From an uncultured SAR86 cluster bacterium (GTDB lineage Bacteria; Pseudomonadota; Gammaproteobacteria; Magnimaribacterales; D2472): a stretch of DNA of 43,328 bases. How positions within the stretch are numbered: position 1 is the stretch's first letter; each line of letters begins with the position of its first letter. The notes beneath the pieces were generated by a model that worked only from the letters and a program-made list of their open reading frames with translations, had not been told where the DNA came from and ran no database searches. Made by a program: the position numbers and the translations under genes. Below, piece by piece: positions 34,768-43,122 of this stretch. The DNA lies in the NCBI GenBank assembly GCA_902608115.1, contig CACLMT010000010.1, forward strand, positions 1 to 43,328. Direction: 5' to 3'.

Positions 34768-35211
34768 TTGTCCCTATTAGATTCCATCAATCAAGATCTT
34801 AAGTCAGCGATGATAAACAAGGATGTCACTGTACGTGACACAATTCGCATGCTTCTTGCTGATATTAAAAGATATGAAATCGATGAAAGAGCTAAAGCTG
34901 ATGATGCAGTTATCTCAAATCTAATAAATAGAAATGTTAAACAAAGAAGAGATTCTATTGAGCAATTTCAAAAAGGCGGTAGAGAAGACCTAGTTGCCAG
35001 AGAACAAGAAGAGTTAGAAGTAATTCTAAAATATCTACCTGAGCAATTATCAGACGATGAAATAAAAGATTTAGTTCAAAAGGCAATAACAGAACTATCT
35101 GTTGAAAGCATGAAAGATATGGGTAAATTAATGGGTTATTTAAAACCTAAAGTAGAAGGCAAAGCTGATATGTCTATTGTAAGTAAACTTGTTAAGGATC
35201 TTCTTACCTAA
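34768..35211 (+). CDS. GatB/YqeY domain protein
   Basis: A stand-alone YqeY of 147 residues, similar to the C-terminal tRNA-binding domain of GatB. It shows R-M-L-L-A-D-I-K near residue 27, R-R-D-S-I-E-Q-F-Q-K-G-G-R near 60, I-L-K-Y-L-P-E-Q-L near 88 and a late M-G-K-L-M segment. Its role is unknown; tRNA binding is presumed. The start is a TTG abutting the rpsU stop. The last two bases of its stop overlap the stop of the convergent amidohydrolase gene. Confidence 0.92.
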   Translation: MSLLDSINQDLKSAMINKDVTVRDTIRMLLADIKRYEIDERAKADDAVISNLINRNVKQRRDSIEQFQKGGREDLVAREQEELEVILKYLPEQLSDDEIKDLVQKAITELSVESMKDMGKLMGYLKPKVEGKADMSIVSKLVKDLLT

Positions 35212-36449
35212 TGTTTGTATGAGGAGGGTTTGTCTTCCTTATTTGTATACCTTTCAGTTAATCGAGATGATCTAGAAGATAAATCTTGCTCCCTCCCCTC
35301 AATCAAAACTAACTTAGGAAAAGATGAGGGTTCTAACGGATCAGAATCCCAAACTACTATATCTGCATAATTTCCAGCTTCTATAGAACCCCTCCTATCT
35401 AGATTGAAAATCTCAGCCACTGTTTTTGTCATTCCTCGAATTGCTGATTCATAGGACATTCCATAAGCAACAGCATTTCCTGATCCTTGTCTCATTAAAT
35501 GATAGTTATGACTTCTTTGGGTGCTAAACATAACTTTGATACCAGCTTGGTCTAAAATCTTTCCTAGCTCCAAGCTTGAACCCAGCTCATCAAATGAATT
35601 AGGAATATTATCCATTGGATCAATAATAACTGGGGTATTGCTTTCTTTTAATTGATCAATTACAAAAGGAGCTTCTTCAACACTAGATAAAACTAAATTA
35701 AGATCATACTTTTTCTTTAGTTCTAATGCTTGAAGAATATCTACTGCCCTATTAGTTTCAAGAACAAGCGGTAAATTACTTGTTACTAATCTGGCTAGGG
35801 CAGCAATATCTTGAGCTTGGAGCTCTAATTGATCAGCCATCCTCATCTCTAACACTTCTTCTAATGGCATATTCGTAGATTGTATTCCTAACTCTAGAAG
35901 GGACTCTAATATTGATAATGTTTCAGCTCTTGATCCACTAGATGAACCAATTCGTCCAAACATAGCAATATCTTTCTTGCCCTTTATATTAAGATTGCCA
36001 TCAAGAACAAAATAAGATGCCAATCCAAATAACGGAAAAGACGAAGCACTTGGAGAAGTAATCGAGCCAGTAAGACCATTACTTCTATTCCAGGGGATAC
36101 CTGTTGAATGAGGGTTAAAAGCACCATAAATACTGAACCCTGCTTTTAAAATTTCTGGCTCATCATCTCTTGTAATGTCAAGAGCATTAATTTCAACAAT
36201 TCCGATATTACTCATTGGAGAAATAAGCCCTGGAGTCACAGGAGAGCCATTAAGTTCAATTACTTTTGTATTTGCGTCAATGATAAGACTGTTTCCTATA
36301 TTAGTTATAACATCTCCATCAATTAATATATCTTGTAATTTTGCTTGTTCACCAGTCCCCGAATGAACTATGCCACCCTTAAGTAAAATTGAGTTTGAGA
36401 AACTGTGACTGGATAACAGTAACAATAAAATAAATTTAAAACTTTTCAT
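35208..36449 (-). CDS. Exported amidohydrolase-family protein lacking the HxH metal motif
   Basis: Signal peptide K-F-I-L-L-L-L-L-S-S-H-S-F-S, then the N-terminal beta domain of cyclic amidohydrolases (L-L-K-G-G-I-V-H-S-G-T-G), and a C-terminal G-S-I-E-A-G-N-Y-A-D-I-V-V-W segment that closes the fold. Where active members read T-P-G-x-I-D-x-H-x-H, this protein reads T-P-G-L-I-S-P-M-S-N, so the first two metal ligands are missing. It is probably not a hydrolase by itself and may partner the neighbouring paralogue. I chose the ATG at 36449 (413 residues), where the signal peptide begins, 1 base after the upstream stop; an earlier start at 36494 would overlap that gene. Confidence 0.8.
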   Translation of the reverse strand: MKSFKFILLLLLSSHSFSNSILLKGGIVHSGTGEQAKLQDILIDGDVITNIGNSLIIDANTKVIELNGSPVTPGLISPMSNIGIVEINALDITRDDEPEILKAGFSIYGAFNPHSTGIPWNRSNGLTGSITSPSASSFPLFGLASYFVLDGNLNIKGKKDIAMFGRIGSSSGSRAETLSILESLLELGIQSTNMPLEEVLEMRMADQLELQAQDIAALARLVTSNLPLVLETNRAVDILQALELKKKYDLNLVLSSVEEAPFVIDQLKESNTPVIIDPMDNIPNSFDELGSSLELGKILDQAGIKVMFSTQRSHNYHLMRQGSGNAVAYGMSYESAIRGMTKTVAEIFNLDRRGSIEAGNYADIVVWDSDPLEPSSFPKLVLIEGREQDLSSRSSRLTERYTNKEDKPSSYKH

Positions 36450-36450
36450 A

Positions 36451-37854
36451 TTATTGCACCCTTGTAGTTGTTGGATTAATAATCCCAAGATCAAAGTCTG
36501 TTACTGGTTGAATTTTTGTATTGTTTATATCAAAGGCCAAAGCTCCATCTATGAATACCTTTTGTGCCCTTGAATACACACTAAATGGATTTCCTGTCCA
36601 AAGAACAATATCTGCATTCTTACCTATTTCAATGCTGCCCGTTTGATCTAAAATCCCTGCTGCCTTAGCAGGATTGCTAGTAATCCACCTCATTGCATGA
36701 GCTTTAGAAATATTAAAACCAGCTCGATTGCCAGCTGCCATGGCTTTGGCTGCTTCTTGATTTAAATGTTGAATACCCACTGCATCATCTGAATGAACTA
36801 TTGCACAACCGTTTCCATCTCTTGCCTGATCGATGATTGCAATATTTGCTTGAACCATGTCATAGGCCTCATGTTTAAATCCCCACCAATCAGCCCACAT
36901 GGCAGCACAAATACCTTCATCAGCTAAAAGATCAGCTACTTTGTAAGCTTCAACAGCATGATGGAAAGTGGTAATTTTATATCCGAATTCTTTAGACATC
37001 TCAATCATCATAGCCATCTCTTCTGCACGATAGCAGTGGTTCTGAATTAATATTTCACCATCAAGAACGCCCATCAGGGTATCCATAGCTAAATTCCGTT
37101 TAGGACGCTGATCTGGATTTTTTTCACTCATGCCTTCTTTGTAATCTGCAGCATCAATCCAGGCACTCCTATACCCAGCCATATTTCCCATTCTAGTTGA
37201 TGGAGATTGCATTCGATTGCCATAAACTCTCTTAGGATTCTCTCCGCAAGCCATTTTTAAAGAATGCGGGGCATTAGGAAACTTCATCGCTTGAATTGTA
37301 TTTTGAGAGATATTCTTAAATGTTGTCCCCCTACCTCCAAATAAATTTGCAGAGCCAGGAAGAACATGGAAAGTAGTTACACCCCCTTTTAAAGCAAGAG
37401 CAAATTGGGGGTCCTGAGTCCAAACAGAGTGCTCAGCCCATACTTCAGCCGTTACAGGAGCAGTAGCCTCATTACCATCTGAGCTTGTTCTAACTCCTGG
37501 TGCAGAGTAAACGCCCATATGAGAATGGATATCTATAATACCTGGAGTAACCCATTTATTTGAAGCATCAATTACTTCTACGTCTGACCTAGATATAACT
37601 TGTCCAATTTCTTTAATCTTTCCATCTACTATCAAAAGATCATAATTCAATAATTCTCCACCGATGCCATCATAAATATTTGCTGATTTAAATAATATTG
37701 GTCTAGACTCCATTGGCTTGTATGTAGATTCAAAAGCATCTTTAAAATTAGAGTCATAAGGTTCTGACCCTCCAAAGCTAAAATCAAACTCAAACTCATT
37801 AGAGCAGCTTGAAATAAGAAGGAGTGAAGCAGATAGAATTGCAATATTTTTCAT
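36451..37854 (-). CDS. Amidohydrolase-family lipoprotein
   Basis: The 467-residue protein starts with a lipoprotein signal peptide whose lipobox I-S-S-C puts the lipidated Cys at 17, so it should be anchored in the periplasm. It then has L-L-I-V-D-G-K-I, T-P-G-I-I-D-I-H-S-H (intact HxH), F-H-H-A-V-E-A near residue 296 and V-H-S-D-D-A near 350, as in imidazolonepropionase/prolidase-like amidohydrolases. The substrate is unknown; a peptide or cyclic amide is a guess. AAGGAAA precedes the ATG. It lies 1 base upstream of the second paralogue and is divergent from rph. Confidence 0.85.
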   Translation of the reverse strand: MKNIAILSASLLLISSCSNEFEFDFSFGGSEPYDSNFKDAFESTYKPMESRPILFKSANIYDGIGGELLNYDLLIVDGKIKEIGQVISRSDVEVIDASNKWVTPGIIDIHSHMGVYSAPGVRTSSDGNEATAPVTAEVWAEHSVWTQDPQFALALKGGVTTFHVLPGSANLFGGRGTTFKNISQNTIQAMKFPNAPHSLKMACGENPKRVYGNRMQSPSTRMGNMAGYRSAWIDAADYKEGMSEKNPDQRPKRNLAMDTLMGVLDGEILIQNHCYRAEEMAMMIEMSKEFGYKITTFHHAVEAYKVADLLADEGICAAMWADWWGFKHEAYDMVQANIAIIDQARDGNGCAIVHSDDAVGIQHLNQEAAKAMAAGNRAGFNISKAHAMRWITSNPAKAAGILDQTGSIEIGKNADIVLWTGNPFSVYSRAQKVFIDGALAFDINNTKIQPVTDFDLGIINPTTTRVQ

Positions 37855-37876
37855 AATAGATTTTCCTTTCTTTAAG

Positions 37877-37904
37877 ATTATAGAGCCATTTAAAGAGATA
37901 TAAT
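37877..37904. promoter_or_regulatory. Back-to-back -10 boxes between the amidohydrolase and rph genes
   Basis: A perfect TATAAT on the minus strand (37877-37882) lies 22 bases before the amidohydrolase ATG. A perfect TATAAT on the plus strand (37899-37904) lies only 6 bases before the rph ATG. Neither has a clear -35. The rph transcript would begin at or next to its ATG. Confidence 0.4.
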
Positions 37905-37910
37905 ATCTTC

Positions 37911-38615
37911 ATGACAAGAAGAGATAACAGAAAACTAAATGAAATGAGACCTCTAGAAATAGATCTTGGAATTATCAAGCATGCGGAAGGATCTGCTTTG
38001 GTAAAATTTGGTGACACCCATGTTATTTGCACGGCATCAATAGAAAATAATGTACCTAGATGGATGCGGGGATCAAATGAGGGCTGGATAACAGCTGAAT
38101 ACGGAATGCTTCCTAGATCAACTCATGAAAGAATGAACAGAGAGGCTTCACGCGGAAAACAAAGTGGAAGAACCATGGAAATTCAAAGATTAATTGGAAG
38201 ATCCCTTCGACAAGCGGTAGATCTTAAATTCCTTAAAGATAAAACAATTAATATTGACTGTGATGTTATCCAGGCTGACGGAGGTACTAGAACAGCATCT
38301 ATTAGTGGAGCCTGTGTTGCCCTGTTTCAAGCTATTAAAAATAACCACAATGACAATAGAGCAATTAAAGAATATGTTGCAGCTGTGTCTATTGGATTAA
38401 AAGATGGGAGCCCCTTATTAGACTTAAATTATGAAGAAGATAGTGAGGCAGATACAGATCTTAATATAGTAATGACAGAAAATGGAGGCCTTATTGAAAT
38501 CCAGGGAACAGCCGAACACAATCCATTTACTAAAAAACAATTGGATGAAATGGTTGAAATGGCATCAGAAGGAATAAAAGAGATCATTAAAATTCAAAAA
38601 TTATGCTTAAGTTAA
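37911..38615 (+). CDS. rph: Ribonuclease PH
   Basis: It trims tRNA 3' ends by phosphorolysis. The 234 residues (E. coli 238) show R-P-L-E-I near residue 13, A-E-G-S-A-L-V near 24, [11 protein letters not shown] near 57, [17 protein letters not shown] near 79 and A-D-G-G-T-R-T-A near 119. It is unbroken, unlike E. coli K-12 rph. It overlaps pyrE by 13 bases. Confidence 0.98.
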   Translation: MTRRDNRKLNEMRPLEIDLGIIKHAEGSALVKFGDTHVICTASIENNVPRWMRGSNEGWITAEYGMLPRSTHERMNREASRGKQSGRTMEIQRLIGRSLRQAVDLKFLKDKTINIDCDVIQADGGTRTASISGACVALFQAIKNNHNDNRAIKEYVAAVSIGLKDGSPLLDLNYEEDSEADTDLNIVMTENGGLIEIQGTAEHNPFTKKQLDEMVEMASEGIKEIIKIQKLCLS

Positions 38616-39250
38616 AAGAATATCAGCAAAAATTTCTTGAATTAGCCGTCCATGCACAAGCATTAGAATTTGGGGACTTTACTTTAAAATCTGGAAGAAA
38701 AAGCCCCTATTTCTTTAACGCAGCAAAATTGCTTAATGGAAGCTATCTTTATTATCTTGCAAAATGCTATCGAGACGCGATTAAAGATGCAAATATTAAC
38801 TTTGATAGTATTTATGGTCCAGCATATAAAGGCATATTCTTAGGATCTATAGTTACATTAATCCTAAGCAAAAACGGAGAAAAATACCCATTATCATTTA
38901 ATAGAAAAGAAATTAAGGATCATGGAGAAGGAGGAAATATTATAGGTCATGATCCAATCGGGGATGTTTTAATTATAGATGATGTTATCTCAGCAGGAAC
39001 AGCGGCAAAAGAGTCAATTAAAAGCATCGAGTCATTGGGCGCTAATCCAAAAATAGTGCTTGTTGGTCTTGATAGACAAGAAAAGGGCCAAGACTCGCTT
39101 TCAGCAAAAGAAGAACTTGAAAAAGATTTTGGGGTAATTGTTAAATCAATTGTTAATCTTGATTCATTAATCCAGTTTTCTAAACAAAGTGCTGATTTCA
39201 AAACTTATATTGACCAACTCGAAGAGTATAGACTTAACTGGGGAGCGTAA
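38603..39250 (+). CDS. pyrE: Orotate phosphoribosyltransferase
   Basis: It adds PRPP-derived ribose phosphate to orotate in UMP synthesis. The 215 residues show [14 protein letters not shown] near residue 25, Y-G-P-A-Y-K-G near 72, N-R-K-E-I-K-D-H-G near 98 and the PRPP loop [11 protein letters not shown] near 122. The start lies inside rph, so pyrE is translated by coupling. The convergent gene downstream is pyrB, of the same pathway. Confidence 0.97.
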   Translation: MLKLKEYQQKFLELAVHAQALEFGDFTLKSGRKSPYFFNAAKLLNGSYLYYLAKCYRDAIKDANINFDSIYGPAYKGIFLGSIVTLILSKNGEKYPLSFNRKEIKDHGEGGNIIGHDPIGDVLIIDDVISAGTAAKESIKSIESLGANPKIVLVGLDRQEKGQDSLSAKEELEKDFGVIVKSIVNLDSLIQFSKQSADFKTYIDQLEEYRLNWGA

Positions 39251-39324
39251 TGTTTACTGAAATGCCCTCTGCTCAAGGAGAAATAAAACTAATTAAAAAA
39301 ATCATGTTTGAGAAAAAAGCTTAG
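39250..39324 (+). CDS. Possible 24-codon small ORF after pyrE
   Basis: An ATG sharing its A with the pyrE stop (TAATG) opens a 24-codon frame ending in TAG at 39324, overlapping the end of pyrB on the other strand by 23 bases. The predicted peptide is Lys-rich and I do not recognise it. The TAATG junction suggests coupling, but a chance ORF is quite possible. Confidence 0.2.
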   Translation: MFTEMPSAQGEIKLIKKIMFEKKA

Positions 39325-40216
39325 TTAATATTGCCATTCTCATTCCAACCCCATTAAAAATTTGATTTTTAATTTTACAATTATCCAACTCTACAACTTC
39401 TTTACTCAATTCAATACCAAAATTTACTGGGCCAGGATGAAGTAAGATCACATCTTTATTAGCTGGTTTCAGAGAATCAATATTCAGTTGAAAACGCTCT
39501 ATATAATCAGATGAACTTATGCTTAATTTCTCTGCCAAACGTTCATTCTGAATTCGGAGCGCCATCACCACATCCGCTTCTTGCAGAGCTATTTCTAAAT
39601 CAGGCTCGAACATCCCAATAGAATTATCAATATAGTTTTTACAAAGATCTGGATGACCGCAAAATGTAATACTTTTATAGCCAACGATCTGAATAGCTTC
39701 CATAAAAGAGCTAACAACTCTGGAATGATCCAAATCTCCCACTATGGCAATTTTAAGGTTCTCAAACTTATCTTTTGACTCTTTTATAGTCATTAAATCT
39801 AATAAAGCTTGCGAAGGATGTCCAACAGACCCCTCCCCGGCATTGATAAATTGAATACGAGTAAATTTTTTGGCTAATTCATGAATTGATGATTCTGGGT
39901 GACGAAGTACGCACATATCTACTCCCATGATTGCCATAGCCTCGATGGTGTCTTCAAGAGTCTCACCCTTTTGAATTGAAGAATTATCTAAGTCAAAATC
40001 TAAAAATCTTACTCCAAGGTTATGGGCTGCTATCTGGAAAGAAAGCTTCGTTCTAGTGCTTGGTTCACAAAAAATTGAAGCAACTGTTTTATCTGGAAAA
40101 AGGTTTTCTTGTCTATATTCAGACATATTCTCAGACTTAAAATTATTAGCCAAATCAATTAGAGAAAAAATTTCTTTTTTTGATATGTTTAAAAGATTAA
40201 GTAAATGAAGAGGCAT
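39302..40216 (-). CDS. pyrB: Aspartate carbamoyltransferase catalytic subunit
   Basis: It makes carbamoyl-aspartate, the first committed step of pyrimidine synthesis. The 304 residues show F-C-E-P-S-T-R-T-K-L-S-F near residue 50 (carbamoyl-phosphate loop, with Lys where most have Arg after STRT), the K-G-E-T-L-x-D-T loop near 83, G-D-L-D-H-S-R-V near 150, A-L-R-I-Q-N-E-R near 205 and H-P-G-P-V-N near 250. No pyrI or pyrC-like partner is adjacent. It overlaps ridA by one base and is the last gene of the gmk-rpoZ-spoT-ridA run visible here. Confidence 0.96.
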   Translation of the reverse strand: MPLHLLNLLNISKKEIFSLIDLANNFKSENMSEYRQENLFPDKTVASIFCEPSTRTKLSFQIAAHNLGVRFLDFDLDNSSIQKGETLEDTIEAMAIMGVDMCVLRHPESSIHELAKKFTRIQFINAGEGSVGHPSQALLDLMTIKESKDKFENLKIAIVGDLDHSRVVSSFMEAIQIVGYKSITFCGHPDLCKNYIDNSIGMFEPDLEIALQEADVVMALRIQNERLAEKLSISSSDYIERFQLNIDSLKPANKDVILLHPGPVNFGIELSKEVVELDNCKIKNQIFNGVGMRMAILTKLFSQT

Positions 40217-40599
40217 TATGCTTGTACGGATAATATTGCATCCATTTCTATATTGACCTCTTTGGGTAATTTAGAAATCTCTACAGTTGCGCGTGCGGGG
40301 AATGGCTCAGAAAATCTAGATTCCATTATTTTATTTACAGTATCAAATTTTGAAAGATCTGTTAAAAAAATTGTGAGCTTAAGAATGTTGTTTAAAGTTC
40401 CGCCTATCTCATTGCAAATAGCCTCTAGATTGTCAAATACCTGATTGGTTTCATCTTCAAAAGTAGCATTATTTAATTCTCCAGTAGCGGGTATTAAGGG
40501 GATTTGTCCAGAAATAAAGACCACATCTCCCCATTGTATTGCTTGAGAATAGGGGCCTATAGCCAAGGGTGCTTTATCTGTAAAAATTGGTTTTTTCAT
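40216..40599 (-). CDS. ridA: 2-iminobutanoate/2-iminopropanoate deaminase RidA
   Basis: RidA hydrolyses reactive enamine/imine products of PLP enzymes. The 127 residues show A-P-x-A-I-G-P-Y-S-Q-A near residue 10, S-G-Q-I-P-L near 30, a T-I-F-L-T-D-L-S-K-F segment near 77, and P-A-R-A-T-V-E near 99 with the Arg that holds the carboxylate. The start overlaps the spoT end by 26 bases. A link to pyrB (release from imine damage or carbamoyl products) is only suggested by position. Confidence 0.95.
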   Translation of the reverse strand: MKKPIFTDKAPLAIGPYSQAIQWGDVVFISGQIPLIPATGELNNATFEDETNQVFDNLEAICNEIGGTLNNILKLTIFLTDLSKFDTVNKIMESRFSEPFPARATVEISKLPKEVNIEMDAILSVQA

Positions 40600-42790
40600 T
40601 TATTGTTTTTGTATCATTGATGATTCGAGAGCAACTGGTAACAAATTTAAGTGTCCGTAATTTTGTCATTAATTTATTTAGAAATTCAGTATTTAATATT
40701 TCCACCTCTATAATGAATTCAATAATTGTTGCATCAATATCCTTACTCTGAATATTCGTTATATTAAGATTAGAATTTGTAAACACTGATGCGATATCAG
40801 CTAATATACCAGGCTTATCTTTTGCAAGAAGCTTTAAATGAGCGATGTAATGTCTTTCACTTTTGTTGGTGCCCCACATAGCAGGAAAATACCTTGAGGT
40901 ATCACTTCTATGAGGTACAACCTGCCTGCATCTAGAATGATGAATGATAACTCCTCGATCAGTATCTGAATGAGCAGTAATTGGATCGCCATGAATTGGC
41001 ATACAACATTTTGCATATCTAACCGGGACTCCTTCTATTTGATGATCTTTTAAAACCATAGCTTTGAGACTAACGGGTTTATCTTTTCTAATCTTCAAAC
41101 CCTCATAAAATCTTTCAGCAACAAACTTACCTGTTTTTTTACCAAGGCCTAGATCAGTTAGTAACTCATTCAGAGATCTAACGCCAATCATTTTTAAAAT
41201 TCTAGACATTGTGTTTCCTCTATACTGATCAAGTGAAACCCCGCCTCTTTTTAATTCAGATTCAAGCATCAGCTTCCCTGCTTTTCTGGCCTGAGATGCT
41301 TCTTGAAGCCTTAATGCTGATCTAATTGCAGCCCTTGCCTTGCTTGTTACAACAAAATTAAGCCATGCGGGACGAACCTCATTTTTTTCAGAGATTATGA
41401 TTTCAATTGATTGACCGTTTTCTAACTGAATATTTAATGGGGCATACTTTCTATCAACCTTGCATGCAACAGCCCTATTACCTAATTCAGTATGAAGCTC
41501 GTAAGCCAAATCAATTGGTGTAGCTCCAGCCCTTAGATTTACAATCCTTCCCTTTGGAGTAAAAACATATACTTCGTCATACACCAAATCAGTTTTTAAA
41601 GACTCAACAAACTCATGAGAATTTAGTGATTCCTTATTTAAATCTGTAAAGCTTTCTATCCATTTCTTTGCTCCTATTGGTTCTCCATTTGACTGATCTT
41701 TTGTCTTATATGACCAATGCGCAGATATACCATACTCAGCAATAATTTCCATGCTTTTTGTCTGAATTTGAACCTCGATTGGGATCCCATCAAGAGCTAT
41801 AAGCGAAGTATGAATGGCTTGATAACCATTAGACTTAGGAATAGCAATGTAATCTTTAAATTTATTACCTATTGGTTTATGGACGTTGTGAATAATGCCC
41901 AGAGATCTATATGCATCATCAACTGAATTAACTATCACTCTAAATGCATAAACATCTAAAATCTCAGAAAATGGTTTCTTCTTTTGTTTAATCTTGCTGT
42001 AAATGCTGTATAAAGATTTCTGTCTGCCTTGAACTGTTGCCAAAATATCATTGTTTTTTAAATGATACTTAAATTGCTTCCTTAATTTAGAGATTATTCT
42101 TTTCCGTCCGCCAACCGCTTCCTTGATGGCTGATTCAAGCATTCTAGCCCTCATTGGGTGCAAGCATTTAAACGCTAAATCTTCAAGTTCTAATCTAATG
42201 TTTTGCATACCAATCCGAATGGCAATAGGACCATAAAGATCTAGGGTTTCAATAGATTTTCTTATCTGCTTTTCTCTTGGCAAAAAATCTATTGTTCGCA
42301 TATTGTGCAAGCGATCACACAACTTTACTATAATTACCCTGATATCTTTAGACATGGCTAGCGCCATTTTTTGTAAATTATTAGCATTCCTTTCTTCAAT
42401 ACTGTCAAAATCTAATTTATTTAAATTGCTAACCCCATCAACAATACCAGCAACCTCCTTTCCAAAAAGTTTTTCTAGATAAGATTTTTTAATAAAGCTA
42501 TCCTCAAGAACATCATGCATTAATCCTGAGCAAACTGTTTCAATGTCTAGGTTAAGATCTAATAAAGTTGTTGCCACTGCTATTGGATGAGTTATATAAG
42601 GAGACCCCTCTTTTCTAAGCTGGCCTTTATGAGCCTCGAACGCAACATTGTATGCAGTTTTAAGCAGTGCAAGATCTTTTGTAGAAAAATACTCCTTAGC
42701 TGAATTGTGTAGATTTTTTGGAAGTGGAGATAAAAGTTTTTTATTAGAAAAATCTAATAAAGATGGGTTAGGTATGGCCCTATCAATCAA
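40574..42790 (-). CDS. spoT: Bifunctional (p)ppGpp synthetase/hydrolase SpoT
   Basis: It makes and breaks the stringent alarmone. The 738 residues contain the HD hydrolase (T-H-P-I-A-V-A near 65, M-H-D-V-L-E-D near 90), the synthetase (Y-S-I-Y-S-K, F-R-V-I-V, K-D-Y-I-A-I-P-K-S-N-G-Y-Q near 320), the TGS domain (V-F-T-P-K-G near 410) and a C-terminal ACT domain near 660-730. Both active sites look intact. The start is TTG: an in-frame stop lies just upstream and GGAG stands 7 bases before it. No relA is in the window. Confidence 0.97.
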   Translation of the reverse strand: MIDRAIPNPSLLDFSNKKLLSPLPKNLHNSAKEYFSTKDLALLKTAYNVAFEAHKGQLRKEGSPYITHPIAVATTLLDLNLDIETVCSGLMHDVLEDSFIKKSYLEKLFGKEVAGIVDGVSNLNKLDFDSIEERNANNLQKMALAMSKDIRVIIVKLCDRLHNMRTIDFLPREKQIRKSIETLDLYGPIAIRIGMQNIRLELEDLAFKCLHPMRARMLESAIKEAVGGRKRIISKLRKQFKYHLKNNDILATVQGRQKSLYSIYSKIKQKKKPFSEILDVYAFRVIVNSVDDAYRSLGIIHNVHKPIGNKFKDYIAIPKSNGYQAIHTSLIALDGIPIEVQIQTKSMEIIAEYGISAHWSYKTKDQSNGEPIGAKKWIESFTDLNKESLNSHEFVESLKTDLVYDEVYVFTPKGRIVNLRAGATPIDLAYELHTELGNRAVACKVDRKYAPLNIQLENGQSIEIIISEKNEVRPAWLNFVVTSKARAAIRSALRLQEASQARKAGKLMLESELKRGGVSLDQYRGNTMSRILKMIGVRSLNELLTDLGLGKKTGKFVAERFYEGLKIRKDKPVSLKAMVLKDHQIEGVPVRYAKCCMPIHGDPITAHSDTDRGVIIHHSRCRQVVPHRSDTSRYFPAMWGTNKSERHYIAHLKLLAKDKPGILADIASVFTNSNLNITNIQSKDIDATIIEFIIEVEILNTEFLNKLMTKLRTLKFVTSCSRIINDTKTINEKTNFYR

Positions 42791-42811
42791 TCAAAAGCTC
42801 CATGTTGTACA

Positions 42812-43084
42812 TTAACCAATGATTTCATCTTCAGGCTTTTTTCTTTCAATAGAAAACTCATCTAATAAAAGATCTTCTTCTAATGTTTTATCAAGAATCT
42901 CTCTTGTAATTAAACCTTCTTCAATTTCTCTCAATGCAATAATGGTTGGCTTGTCATCCTCCCATTCAACCATTGGTTCTCTACTGGTTGTAGATAATTG
43001 TCTTGCTCTGCCAGAGGCTAGCAAAATTAACTCGAACCTACTTTCGACCTTATCTAAACAACCTTCAACTGTAATTCTTGCCAT
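42812..43084 (-). CDS. rpoZ: RNA polymerase omega subunit
   Basis: A 90-residue protein that helps assemble beta' and takes part in the ppGpp response. It shows A-R-I-T-V-E-G-C-L near the start, [14 protein letters not shown] near 16 and [10 protein letters not shown] near 45. A GGAG about 9 bases upstream supports the start. Its position between gmk and spoT is the standard order. Confidence 0.97.
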   Translation of the reverse strand: MARITVEGCLDKVESRFELILLASGRARQLSTTSREPMVEWEDDKPTIIALREIEEGLITREILDKTLEEDLLLDEFSIERKKPEDEIIG

Positions 43085-43122
43085 AATGTTTTCTCCGAGG
43101 GCGTATTTTAGTGTTTATTCAC

